Positions 1-8,220 of a stretch of DNA of 64,000 nt are shown piece by piece (position 1 is the stretch's first letter; each line of letters opens with the position of its first letter). The DNA lies in assembly GCF_014646195.1 (NCBI RefSeq), contig NZ_BMMZ01000001.1, positions 248,001 to 312,000 of the forward strand, in the 5' to 3' direction. Position numbers and translations under genes: made by a program. The notes beneath the pieces were generated by a model that had not been told where the DNA came from, searched no databases, and worked only from the letters and a program-made list of their open reading frames with translations. This DNA is from Microlunatus endophyticus (GTDB lineage Bacteria; Actinomycetota; Actinomycetes; Propionibacteriales; Propionibacteriaceae).

Positions 1-322
1 CGAAGCCGCTCGCATCGACGGGGCGGGGAATCTGCGGATCATCGGCTCCATCATCTGGCCGAGTGTCAGGGGCACGACGATTGCGATCGCCATTCTCACG
101 GCGATCGGGTCACTCAAGACCTTCGACATCCCGTTCCTGGTCACCGGTGGCGGACCGAGCTATGCCACCGAATTCCTCGGAACCTTGATCTACCGGGTCA
201 GCGTCTCGTACGCGCAAGTCGGCTACGGCGCCGCAATCTCGATCGTCCTGCTCGTGCTGGCCATCGTCGCGGCGATCATCATCAACACGGGTGGACGAAG
301 AGGGGAGCGGGCCGATGTTTGA
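1..322 (+). CDS. Carbohydrate ABC transporter permease, MalF/UgpA type (3' end only)
   Basis: The reading frame is open from base 2 to a TGA at 320-322, so the 5' part lies outside the window. The first visible residues (EAARIDGAGN) are the cytoplasmic EAA loop of binding-protein-dependent sugar permeases, which contacts the ATPase. Downstream are an SLKTFDIPFLVTGGGP stretch typical of MalF-like subunits and one last hydrophobic helix. The stop overlaps the start of the next permease, so the two are translationally coupled and should form the heterodimeric membrane channel. The binding protein and ATPase are not in the window. The substrate cannot be read from the sequence. Confidence 0.9.
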   Translation, partial: EAARIDGAGNLRIIGSIIWPSVRGTTIAIAILTAIGSLKTFDIPFLVTGGGPSYATEFLGTLIYRVSVSYAQVGYGAAISIVLLVLAIVAAIIINTGGRRGERADV

Positions 323-1103
323 GATCCGCCGCACATCCACCCGGGTCTGGCTGCAGATCCTGCTCTCGGTCCTGGTGATCCCGTTCGTATTCCCTCTGGT
401 GGCGATGGTGCAGGGATCGCTCGCGGGCCAGGGGTGGGGCAACTACGCCACCGTGCTCTCCCTTCCCCTGCTGCCGGGCTTCTTCGTGAACAGCGCGATC
501 ATCGCCGCCGCGGTGATCGTTCTCGTGCTGATCTGCACCATGACTGCATCGTTCGGGTTCTCGAAGTTGCGCATTCCCGGCAAGGAAATCTTCTTCTGGG
601 CCCTGCTCGCCTGCCTCACGTTGCCGGGCGTCGTCCTGCTGGCCCCGCTGTTCGCCACAGTGACCCGGCTCGGCGCCTACAACACCCTGTGGGCGGTGAT
701 CGTCCCTGTTGCCGCGCTGCAGGTGCCGTTCACCGTGTTGCTGGCACGCAACTTCGTCGACGGCATTCCTGATCAGCTGATCGAGGCGGCACGTGTTGAC
801 GGAGCGAACGTCCTGAAGATCTTCTGGCACGTCATGCTGCCGCTCACGAGGCCGATCATCGCTGCCGTCGGCGTATTGGTCTTCATCAACTCCTGGAACG
901 AATATCTGTTCCCACTTCTCTTCCTGCAGAGCCCGGAGCAGCAGACCGTCACCCTGGTGCCGTCGTACTTCATCGGCCAGTACAACAACGATCAGACGAA
1001 GGTCCTGGCGTCGGCGGTCGTCGTCGGCTTGCCCATCGTGATTGCGTACATCTTTTTGCAGAGGTTCTTCGAACGAGGACTCGCCGCCGGCGCACTCAAG
1101 TAG
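315..1103 (+). CDS. Carbohydrate ABC transporter permease, MalG/UgpE type
   Basis: This 262-aa inner-membrane protein has about six hydrophobic helices and the EAA loop at residues 157-176 (IEAARVDGAN, then MLPLTRP), as expected for the second permease of a sugar importer. I chose the ATG at 315 (MFEIRR) because a GGGGAGCGG ribosome site precedes it and it overlaps the stop of the upstream permease by 8 bases. An in-frame start at 291 would bury the site. The neighbouring tautomerase, propeller and aldo/keto reductase genes follow on the same strand and suggest use of a carbohydrate or sugar acid. The substrate is unknown. Confidence 0.93.
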   Translation: MFEIRRTSTRVWLQILLSVLVIPFVFPLVAMVQGSLAGQGWGNYATVLSLPLLPGFFVNSAIIAAAVIVLVLICTMTASFGFSKLRIPGKEIFFWALLACLTLPGVVLLAPLFATVTRLGAYNTLWAVIVPVAALQVPFTVLLARNFVDGIPDQLIEAARVDGANVLKIFWHVMLPLTRPIIAAVGVLVFINSWNEYLFPLLFLQSPEQQTVTLVPSYFIGQYNNDQTKVLASAVVVGLPIVIAYIFLQRFFERGLAAGALK

Positions 1104-1150
1104 CACCACCCATTCACCATCACCTGCCGATCCCACAGGAGGGACGACCC

Positions 1151-1519
1151 TTGCCTCACGCACGCATCGATCTGCACAAGGTCCACCAGCCCCGGCTCAA
1201 GGAGTTCAGCGACGCCATCCTGGAGGGGATGGTGACCGGGCTCGGCATGCCCAGGGACGACCTTTTCCAGATCTTCCGACTGCACGAGCCGGGCGAGCTC
1301 GTGTTCTCGCCGACCCATCCCTACCACCAGCGCGACGACATCATCTTCATCGAGCTGCTGGCGCAGGTCGGCTACAGTGACGAACTCAAGCAGGCGGCGA
1401 TGGGCGCGATCGCCGATGAACTCGCCAAGCTCGGCATCAAACGCGACAACGTGCTGCTGATGGTCGTCGAGGTTCACGGAGCGGCCTGGCTGGCCGCCGG
1501 CCCCGACGCCGCGGCATAA
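1151..1519 (+). CDS. Tautomerase family protein (Tautomerase_2-like)
   Basis: This 122-aa protein begins with TTG followed by proline. The amino-terminal Pro is the catalytic base of tautomerase-superfamily enzymes once Met is removed. The start is fixed by AGGAGGG at 1137-1143. The length matches the larger 4-oxalocrotonate tautomerase-like group rather than the classic 60-aa form. Inference: it may interconvert keto and enol forms of a sugar-derived or aromatic acid, given its place between sugar permeases and an aldo/keto reductase. The substrate cannot be deduced. Confidence 0.8.
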   Translation: MPHARIDLHKVHQPRLKEFSDAILEGMVTGLGMPRDDLFQIFRLHEPGELVFSPTHPYHQRDDIIFIELLAQVGYSDELKQAAMGAIADELAKLGIKRDNVLLMVVEVHGAAWLAAGPDAAA

Positions 1520-1534
1520 GGGAGGGCTGTCGTC

Positions 1535-2413
1535 ATGGCTTATCGCTCGCTCCGGCGTGGCCAGCTCACCCGGGTGCAGGTGCACGACGCGCGTACCGGG
1601 ACCGACATCGTGATCTTGGAGAGTGCCGAGATCCTGCTGGAAGCTCCTAACTGGTCGCTGGACGGTGAGACCCTGCTGCTCAACGGCAACGGTGTCCTGT
1701 GGTCCCTTGCGCCACGGGAAGGCGCGTCACCGGAACCGGTTGCTCATGATGGTCTGCCGGAGATCAACAATGATCACGTGCTCGCCCCCGACGGGGAGTC
1801 GATCTACCTGTCCGCGGCAGACGGCCACATCTATCGGGCGGCGCCGAGCGGCGGTCCGGTCGAGAAGATCACTCCCGAGGACGGACTCCGGCACTTCCTG
1901 CACGGGGTATCGCCGGACGGGCAGCGCCTGGCCTATGTGCAGCTGTCCGGCCCCGGCGCACCGGGGGTGCTGATGGTTCTTGCCGCGACCGGCGGAGAGC
2001 CGACGCTCGTCGACACAGGCGTCGGTCATATCGACGGCCCGGAGTGGTCGCCGGACGGGGAGTGGATCTACCTCAACAGCGAGCACTGGGCCACCGAGCC
2101 CGGGCATGCCCAGATCTGCCGCATCCGGGAGGACGGCAGCGACCTGGAGCGTCTGGTCGAGAGCGGCACCGTCGACTGGTTCCCGCACCTGTCGCCCGAC
2201 GGGTCGAAGGCGGTCTACATCGAGTTCCCGCCCGGGACCCAGGGGCACCCCGCGGACCTGCCGGTGAATCTGGTCCTGGTGGACACGAAGGACTGGACGA
2301 CGCCGCTGGCGCGGATCCCGGTCCCGGGAGGCCAGGGCACCATCAACGTCAACAGCTGGTCACCTGACTCGACCCGGTTCGGCTACGTCTCCTATCCGAT
2401 CGGTGATGCATGA
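1535..2413 (+). CDS. TolB-like beta-propeller (PD40 repeat) protein
   Basis: This 292-aa protein contains repeated PD40 blades of the form SPDG..., with copies near residues 88 (APDGESIYLS), 126 (SPDGQRLAYV), 171 (SPDGEWIYLN), 218 (SPDGSKAVYI) and 277 (SPDSTRFGYV). No signal peptide is visible, so it is probably cytoplasmic, unlike true TolB. A GGAGGG site precedes the ATG. Its end overlaps the next start by 4 bases (ATGA), which indicates one transcript with the aldo/keto reductase. Similar proteins occur in carbohydrate clusters, but no enzymatic residues can be assigned. Confidence 0.78.
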   Translation: MAYRSLRRGQLTRVQVHDARTGTDIVILESAEILLEAPNWSLDGETLLLNGNGVLWSLAPREGASPEPVAHDGLPEINNDHVLAPDGESIYLSAADGHIYRAAPSGGPVEKITPEDGLRHFLHGVSPDGQRLAYVQLSGPGAPGVLMVLAATGGEPTLVDTGVGHIDGPEWSPDGEWIYLNSEHWATEPGHAQICRIREDGSDLERLVESGTVDWFPHLSPDGSKAVYIEFPPGTQGHPADLPVNLVLVDTKDWTTPLARIPVPGGQGTINVNSWSPDSTRFGYVSYPIGDA

Positions 2414-3435
2414 GCGCCGCGGTGACGCCGTCCTCACCCGAATGGATCCGCCCGTTCGGGCGTACCGGGTTGTCCGTGTCCGCCATCACGGCCGGTGGCG
2501 GGCCGATCGGCGGCATGCCGAAGCTCTTCGGTTATGACGTGCCCGACCACCAGGGGATCGATCTGGTGCGCAAACTCCTGCACAGTCCGATCCGGGCGGT
2601 CGACACCTCCAACGGGTATTCCGGCGGTAAGAGCGAGCGGCGGATCGGCGTCGGAATTCGCGAGGAGGGCGGGCTGCCCGCAGACTTCCTGGTCGCCACG
2701 AAAGTCGACGCCTGCGACGGCGACTATTCGGGTCGACGCATCCGCGACTCCGTCAAGGAGAGCCAGGACCGCCTCGGCCTGGACATCCTCCCGCTGGTTC
2801 AGCTGCACGATCCGGAATTCCACCCGGTCGAGCAGTTCGGCCTGCCGGGCGGAGCGGTCGAGGCGCTCGTCGCGTTGCGGGACGAGGGGACCATCGGTCA
2901 CCTCGGCGTTGCGGGCGGGCATACGCCGACACTGCACCGGATGCTTGACCTCGGCGTCTTCGAGGTGCTCCTGACTCACTCCCGATTGACTTTCCTCGAC
3001 CGCGGTGCGGACGAGCTGATCGACCGCGCCACGGAAGCAGGCATGGGCGTGGCGAATGCGGCGGTGCTCGGCGGTGGGCTGCTCGCCAACCGCAACGCCA
3101 AGCCGCTCTACGGGTTCAGGCCCGCGCGTCCGGAGATCCTCGCGGCGGCGGCACAGCTGCACGATCTCGCCGACGAGCTCGGAGTGTCCCTTCCGGATGC
3201 TGCCGTGCAGTTGTCGCTCCGCGATCCGCGGATCGACACCACCGTGGTGGGCTTCTCGAAGCCGGAGCGCATCGGCAAGCTGCTGTCGTCGCTGGAGCAG
3301 GACATCCGGGAGGAGTTCTGGAGCCGGGCTGCGGAGCTGATGCCGGACCGTGGTCTCTGGCTGGACGCGGAGACTCTCAGGCCGGATCCGGGATCCGCCC
3401 ATCGACCGGCAGCGTCGAGACGTCGACCGGGATAG
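2410..3435 (+). CDS. Aldo/keto reductase, D-threo-aldose (L-fucose) dehydrogenase-like
   Basis: This 341-aa NAD(P)-dependent oxidoreductase of the AKR fold carries the tetrad D65, Y70 (AVDTSNGY), K98 (ATKVD) and H133 (QLHD). The opening FGRTGLSVSAITAGGGPIGG and the overall length resemble D-threo-aldose/L-fucose 1-dehydrogenases, which oxidise aldoses to lactones. It is coupled to the propeller gene by an ATGA overlap. Its last 59 bases overlap the end of the convergent threonine synthase gene; the final residues (about 322-341, Pro/Arg-rich) look unconserved and may be a frame extension into that gene. The exact sugar is unknown. Confidence 0.88.
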   Translation: MSAAVTPSSPEWIRPFGRTGLSVSAITAGGGPIGGMPKLFGYDVPDHQGIDLVRKLLHSPIRAVDTSNGYSGGKSERRIGVGIREEGGLPADFLVATKVDACDGDYSGRRIRDSVKESQDRLGLDILPLVQLHDPEFHPVEQFGLPGGAVEALVALRDEGTIGHLGVAGGHTPTLHRMLDLGVFEVLLTHSRLTFLDRGADELIDRATEAGMGVANAAVLGGGLLANRNAKPLYGFRPARPEILAAAAQLHDLADELGVSLPDAAVQLSLRDPRIDTTVVGFSKPERIGKLLSSLEQDIREEFWSRAAELMPDRGLWLDAETLRPDPGSAHRPAASRRRPG

Positions 3436-4594
3436 TCTCCGGATACTTCAGCCCGGCGCCGGTGTTGAGCACAGCGACCTCGTCGGATCCGGACAGCCAG
3501 CCGGATTCCCGCAGTTGCTTCACGGCTGCCATGCAGGCCGCGCCTTCGGGGCAGATGAAGGCGCCGTCGGCCGAGGCCAATGCCCGCTGCTCGGCCAGCA
3601 GGTCGGCGTCGGAGACGGCGATTGCGGTGCCGTCGGTGCGGCGTACTGCGTCCAGGACCAGGAAATCGCCGAGCGCCTTCGGGACCGTGATGCCGAAGGC
3701 GACCGTATGCGCGTTCGGGAAGGGTTCGCTGACCTCGGCACCGGACTCGTACGCCTCGACGATCGGCGCACAGCCCTCGGCCTGGACTGCGACCAGCTTC
3801 GGCAGTTTGTCGCCGATCCAGCCCAGCTCCTGCAGCTCCCGGATCGCCTTGTCGATGCCGATCAGGCCGACGCCGCCGCCGGTCGGGTAGACGATCACGT
3901 CGGGCATCCGCCAGCCGAGTTGTTCGGCGATCTCGTAGCCCATCGTCTTCTTGCCCTCGAGCCGGTACGGCTCCTTGAGGGTGGACACCTCCTGGTAGCC
4001 GGACCGGGATCCGACCGCGGCATTGACCAGCTTGCCGGCATCGCCGATCAGGCCGTCGACCAGGTACAGCTCGGCGCCGGAGGCGACGCACTCGGTCCGG
4101 GTGATCGATGGCGCGTCGACCGGCATCGCGATCAGGCAGTCCAGCCCCGCACGGGCCGCATAGGTCGCCCAGGCGGCGCCGGCGTTGCCGTTGGTCGGCA
4201 TCGCCACGCCCGTGACACCGAGTTCGTACGCCCGGGAGACTCCGACTGCAGCACCCCGGGCCTTGAACGAGCCGGTCGGGATCAGCCCCTCGTCCTTCAT
4301 CAGCAGCCGGGGCAGCCCGATCGCCGCGCCGTAACGAGGTAGGGCGGTGAGCGGGGTCATGCCCTCGCCGAGACTGACGACGTTGGCCCGATCCCGGACC
4401 GGCAGCACCTCGTGGTAGCGCCACAGCGTCGGCGGTCGGGAGGCGATCTCCTCCCGGGTCACCGACCGGGCGACCTGCTCGAGGTCGTAGCGGGCCAGCA
4501 ACGGCACCCCGGCCGCGCTGACCCCCTGGACCTGGTCGGCGTCGTACCGCTCGCAGGTGCGGGAACAGTCGAGATGGCTGAGTGCACTGAACAT
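3377..4594 (-). CDS. thrC: Threonine synthase
   Basis: This PLP enzyme of fold type II converts O-phosphohomoserine to threonine. Residues counted from the ATG at 4594 include an N-terminal CxxxC (10-14) seen in many threonine synthases, the Schiff-base lysine K111 in TGSFKARG, the asparagine loop TNGNAG and the glycine-rich phosphate loop PTGGGVG. The length of 405 aa is normal. A GTG at 4606 is also possible. I prefer the ATG because a TAAGGT sequence that could be a -10 element lies about 10 bases before it. It lies downstream of the DUF3043 gene on the same strand. The end overlaps the convergent aldo/keto reductase gene by 59 bases. Confidence 0.93.
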   Translation of the reverse strand: MFSALSHLDCSRTCERYDADQVQGVSAAGVPLLARYDLEQVARSVTREEIASRPPTLWRYHEVLPVRDRANVVSLGEGMTPLTALPRYGAAIGLPRLLMKDEGLIPTGSFKARGAAVGVSRAYELGVTGVAMPTNGNAGAAWATYAARAGLDCLIAMPVDAPSITRTECVASGAELYLVDGLIGDAGKLVNAAVGSRSGYQEVSTLKEPYRLEGKKTMGYEIAEQLGWRMPDVIVYPTGGGVGLIGIDKAIRELQELGWIGDKLPKLVAVQAEGCAPIVEAYESGAEVSEPFPNAHTVAFGITVPKALGDFLVLDAVRRTDGTAIAVSDADLLAEQRALASADGAFICPEGAACMAAVKQLRESGWLSGSDEVAVLNTGAGLKYPETIPVDVSTLPVDGRIPDPA

Positions 4595-4622
4595 GGTGCT
4601 GCGCACCTTACCCAGGCAGGAA

Positions 4623-5177
4623 TCAGAAGGGCTCGCCGCGCTTGATCCGCGGAGCGGGCATCCGGAACCGGCGGAACTGGATCGAGCGGTTGATCACGTA
4701 CATCATCAGTCCGCGGGTGCTCGACCTCGGCAGCCGCTCGGCCAGCAGCTTCTTGAAGCCCCGCCACAGCAGATAGGAGCTGACGATCATGGCCGCGATG
4801 AACACGTACATGAAGATCGTCGCGAACATCGAGATCGCCGGCGCGATCGAGTAGCCCAGAGTGGCCGCCAGGATGATGATCATGCCGGGCAGCAGGAATT
4901 CGCCCATGTTGCGGCGGGAGTCGACGTAGTCGCGGGCCAGCGCCTTCTCCGGCGTGTTGTCCCGGGCCGCCATCGCCTTCTGGCGCTCGGACCGCTGCTG
5001 GCGGGCGACGTCCTTCTTGTCGACCGGCTTGGTCAGCCGCTCGCGGCGCGCGGCCTCGGCCTGCTTGCGGGTCGGCGTCGCGGTGCCCTTCTTGCGGGCG
5101 CCGGACAGCGACTCGACGGTCACCTGCTCCGGCTCCTCCGGTACGGAGGATTCGTTCTTGCGGCGGAAGAATGCCAC
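4623..5177 (-). CDS. DUF3043 membrane protein
   Basis: This 184-aa protein has a charged, Lys/Arg-rich N-terminal half (residues 1-90, probably disordered or helical) followed by two hydrophobic helices around residues 96-140 and a basic tail ending RMPAPRIKRGEPF. This arrangement matches the actinobacterial DUF3043 family, whose function is not established. The ATG is at 5175-5177. The stop is 28 bases from the likely thrC start, so co-transcription with thrC is possible. Confidence 0.88.
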   Translation of the reverse strand: MAFFRRKNESSVPEEPEQVTVESLSGARKKGTATPTRKQAEAARRERLTKPVDKKDVARQQRSERQKAMAARDNTPEKALARDYVDSRRNMGEFLLPGMIIILAATLGYSIAPAISMFATIFMYVFIAAMIVSSYLLWRGFKKLLAERLPRSSTRGLMMYVINRSIQFRRFRMPAPRIKRGEPF

Positions 5178-5350
5178 GACCCAGCGCTCCTTGTCCTACG
5201 GCCGGTCAACCCCGGGATTGTGTCAGGGTGACAACCCATTTACGAAACTACCCGGTGCGCGGAGATGTCGTGCTCCTGCGGCGGGCATAAGCTGGACGCT
5301 AATCGTGTCAGGCCAATCGAGTCAGAAACGTAACGATCAGCGGAGAGCAG

Positions 5351-6193
5351 ATGAGCGGAATATTCCAGCGGATGTCGATGATCTTCCGCGCCAAGGCGGA
5401 CAAGGCCCTCGATCGGGCCGAAGACCCCCGGGAGACCCTCGACTACTCCTACCAACGTCAGCTCGAGTTGCTGCAGAAGGTACGTCGCGGGGTGGCCGAC
5501 GTCGCCACCAGCCGCAAGCGGGTCGAGCTCCAGGCCAACGGTCTGAACAACCAGATCGACAAGCTCAACGAACAGGCCAAGAAGGCCCTCGAGGTCAATC
5601 GCGAGGATCTCGCCCGCGAGGCGCTGACCCGCAAGTCCGGCCTGCAGCAGCAGCTCGGCGACCTGCAGACCCAGCACGCCCAGCTGCAGGGCGAGGAGGA
5701 GAAGCTCGTCCGCGCCTCGCAGCGGCTGCAGGCCAAGGTCGACTCGTTCCGGACCCGCAAGGAGACGATCAAGGCGACGTATTCGGCGGCCGAGGCCCAG
5801 ACCCGGATCAACGAGGCCTTCACCGGCATCGGCGAGGAGATGGGCGATGTCGGCCTGGCGATCCAGCGGGCCGAGGACAAGACCGCCGAGATGCAGGCCC
5901 GCGCCGGTGCGGTGGACGAGCTGATCGCCAGCGGCGTGCTCAACGATCCGACCGGCAGCACCAAGGACGACATCACCATGGAGCTGGAGCGGATGGCCTC
6001 CACCTCCGACGTCGAGAACGAACTGGCGGCGATGAAGGCCGAGCTGACCGGCGGCCCGGCCGCTGCTGCTCCGGCGATCGAGGGTCAGGCGGACCAGCCG
6101 GCCGCCGCACCTACCCAGCAGGAGCAGACCAGCGAGCAGATCCAGGCCGGTCAACCCACTCCGAGCCAGCCCAGTCCGGGAGAGGTCCGATGA
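5351..6193 (+). CDS. pspA: PspA/IM30 family phage-shock protein
   Basis: This 280-aa protein begins MSGIFQRMSMIFRAKADKAL, the amphipathic helix and PspA start typical of the family, followed by a long coiled coil (about residues 25-220) with few prolines. PspA/IM30 proteins bind stressed membranes and form ESCRT-III-like assemblies. The C-terminal 50 residues are Ala/Gln/Pro-rich and probably disordered. A GGAGAG site precedes the ATG. The stop overlaps the next start (ATGA), so it is coupled to the PspAA partner. No PspB or PspC homologue lies alongside, which is common in actinobacteria. Confidence 0.94.
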   Translation: MSGIFQRMSMIFRAKADKALDRAEDPRETLDYSYQRQLELLQKVRRGVADVATSRKRVELQANGLNNQIDKLNEQAKKALEVNREDLAREALTRKSGLQQQLGDLQTQHAQLQGEEEKLVRASQRLQAKVDSFRTRKETIKATYSAAEAQTRINEAFTGIGEEMGDVGLAIQRAEDKTAEMQARAGAVDELIASGVLNDPTGSTKDDITMELERMASTSDVENELAAMKAELTGGPAAAAPAIEGQADQPAAAPTQQEQTSEQIQAGQPTPSQPSPGEVR

Positions 6194-6474
6194 TCATCCG
6201 GATCCTGGGCGAAGGTCAGTTCAGGATCGATGACGCAGCGGTCGCCGAGCTCAACTCGACCGATGACACGATCGAGAAGGCTGTCGCGGCCGGCGACCAG
6301 GAGGCGCTGACCGCAGCGCTCACCGAACTGCACGCCAGGGTCCTGGCCGAGGGCGAACCGGTGGCCGACGACGCGCTGGAGGATTCCGATCTGATCCTGC
6401 CTGCCGCAGACGCCTCGGTCGCCGAGGTGCGCCAGTTGCTGGAGGAGTCCCAGGAAGGTCTGCTCCCCGGCTGA
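6190..6474 (+). CDS. pspAA: PspA-associated protein PspAA
   Basis: This 94-aa acidic protein (MIIRILGEGQFRI...) matches the small PspA-associated domain found next to or fused to PspA in many actinobacteria and cyanobacteria. It starts with the ATG at 6190, which shares bases with the pspA stop. The first 30 residues predict a compact beta structure (ILGEGQFRIDD); the remainder is helical and Asp/Glu-rich. It probably works with PspA in the envelope-stress response, but its biochemical role is unknown. Confidence 0.87.
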   Translation: MIIRILGEGQFRIDDAAVAELNSTDDTIEKAVAAGDQEALTAALTELHARVLAEGEPVADDALEDSDLILPAADASVAEVRQLLEESQEGLLPG

Positions 6475-6507
6475 TGGTGGCCCTTGTGCTGATGTCGCGG
6501 AGCACTG

Positions 6508-8217
6508 ATGTTGCGCAGTGACCACTGGTACGCCGCCGAGGGCAAGGACGGTTACATCCATCGTGCCTGGATGCGGCGCGGACTGCCGCCGGACGCGTTC
6601 GACGGTCGGCCGCAGATCGCGATCGCGAACACCGGATCGGATCTGACGCCCTGCAACAGCCATTTCGACCAGATTGCCCGTTCGGTCGAGCGGGGCGTGT
6701 ACGAGGCCGGCGGCATCCCGCTCAACCTGCCGGTGGTCTCCCTCGGCGAGACCCTGGTCCGGCCGACCGCGATGTTGTGGCGCAACCTCGCCGCGATGGC
6801 GATGGAGGAGATGTTCCGCGCCAACCCGATCGACGGGCTGGTGCTGCTCGGCGGCTGCGACAAGACCATCCCGGCGCTGCTGATGGCAGCGGCGTCGGTG
6901 GATCTGCCCGCCGTCGTCGTGCCCGGTGGCCCGATGCTGAACGGCAGTTTCCGCGGCCGTCCGATCAGCTGCGGAACCGATGTCTGGAAGCTCAGCGAGG
7001 AGGTCCGGGCCGGCGGTATGGACGCGGCGGAGTTCCGGCGCTCCGAGTCGTCCATGATCAGAAGCCGCGGCCACTGCAACACCATGGGCACCGCCTCGAC
7101 GATGGCTGTGGTGGCTGAGGCACTCGGCATGACGCTGCCGGGGGTCGCCGGCACGCCGGCGCCGGACAGCCGGCTGCTGGAGGCCTCGCACGCCACCGGA
7201 CGGCTGGCTGTTGATCTTGTCCGGACCGGGCGGCGGCCCAGCGATGTGATCACCAAGGCGTCCTTCCACAACGCGATCGTCGCCCTGGCGGCGGTCGGCG
7301 GTTCGACCAACGCGGTGGTGCATCTGCTCGCACTGGCCGGACGGCTTGGGATCGATCTGTCGCTGGAGGACTTCGACCGGATCGGCATGGACGTGCCGCT
7401 GCTGGCCAATCTCGAACCGTCCGGCAAGTATCTGATGGAGGACCTGTTCCGGGCCGGTGGTCCGCTGGCGGTGCTGCAGCAGGTCCGTGATCTCCTGGAT
7501 CCGACCGCGATCACCGTCACCGGTGAACCGCTGGTCGATTACCTGGCCGACAACGAGATCTACGACACCGACGTGATCGCTGAACGCGATCAACCGGTCC
7601 AGGAACGGGCTGGGATCGCTGTACTGCGAGGGAATCTCGCACCGGCCGGTGCAATCATCAAGCCTGCGGCCGCCTCGCCGCAGTTGCTGCAGCACCGCGG
7701 CCGGGCCGTGGTCTTCGACTCGATCGAGGACGTCCGGGCCCGGCTGGACGATCCTGATCTTGATGTGGACGCCGATTCGGTGCTGGTGCTACGCGGTTGC
7801 GGTCCCAAGGGCTACCCGGGCATGCCCGAGGTGGCGAACCTGCCCATCCCCAAGAAGCTGCTCGAGCAGGGCGTTCGCGACATGGTCCGGGTCTGCGACG
7901 GCCGGATGAGCGGGACGGCGTACGGGACGGTCGTGCTGCACGTGGCGCCGGAGGCCGCCGCCGGCGGCCCGCTGGCGCTGGTGCGGACCGGCGACATCAT
8001 CAGTCTCGACGTCCGGGCCCGGACGATCACCCTCGAGGTGACCGACGACGAGTTGGCTTCGCGTACGCCGCCGGCCGCCTTCGCCGACGGACTCGCGAGT
8101 CCGGCCCGCGGCTGGGAGCGGCTGTACGTCGATCACGTGCAGCAGGCCGATACCGGGGTCGATCTTGATTTCCTGGTCGGAAGGACCGGCCCTGTGGTCG
8201 GCCGCGAATCCCACTAG
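6508..8217 (+). CDS. IlvD/Edd family dehydratase (probable sugar-acid dehydratase)
   Basis: This 569-aa iron-sulfur dehydratase has the three cysteines of the family at C49 (TPCNSH), C117 (GGCDKT) and C190 (RGHCNTMGT), which together suggest a [2Fe-2S] cluster as in arabonate/xylonate dehydratases. The opening FDGRPQIAIANTGSDLTPCN resembles the pentonate dehydratase branch more than biosynthetic IlvD. It would convert an aldonate to a 2-keto-3-deoxy acid. No leucine/isoleucine/valine biosynthesis gene is nearby. A lactonase, an SDR and sugar permeases are, which supports a catabolic role. IlvD itself cannot be fully excluded. Confidence 0.88.
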   Translation: MLRSDHWYAAEGKDGYIHRAWMRRGLPPDAFDGRPQIAIANTGSDLTPCNSHFDQIARSVERGVYEAGGIPLNLPVVSLGETLVRPTAMLWRNLAAMAMEEMFRANPIDGLVLLGGCDKTIPALLMAAASVDLPAVVVPGGPMLNGSFRGRPISCGTDVWKLSEEVRAGGMDAAEFRRSESSMIRSRGHCNTMGTASTMAVVAEALGMTLPGVAGTPAPDSRLLEASHATGRLAVDLVRTGRRPSDVITKASFHNAIVALAAVGGSTNAVVHLLALAGRLGIDLSLEDFDRIGMDVPLLANLEPSGKYLMEDLFRAGGPLAVLQQVRDLLDPTAITVTGEPLVDYLADNEIYDTDVIAERDQPVQERAGIAVLRGNLAPAGAIIKPAAASPQLLQHRGRAVVFDSIEDVRARLDDPDLDVDADSVLVLRGCGPKGYPGMPEVANLPIPKKLLEQGVRDMVRVCDGRMSGTAYGTVVLHVAPEAAAGGPLALVRTGDIISLDVRARTITLEVTDDELASRTPPAAFADGLASPARGWERLYVDHVQQADTGVDLDFLVGRTGPVVGRESH

Positions 8218-8220
8218 CCC

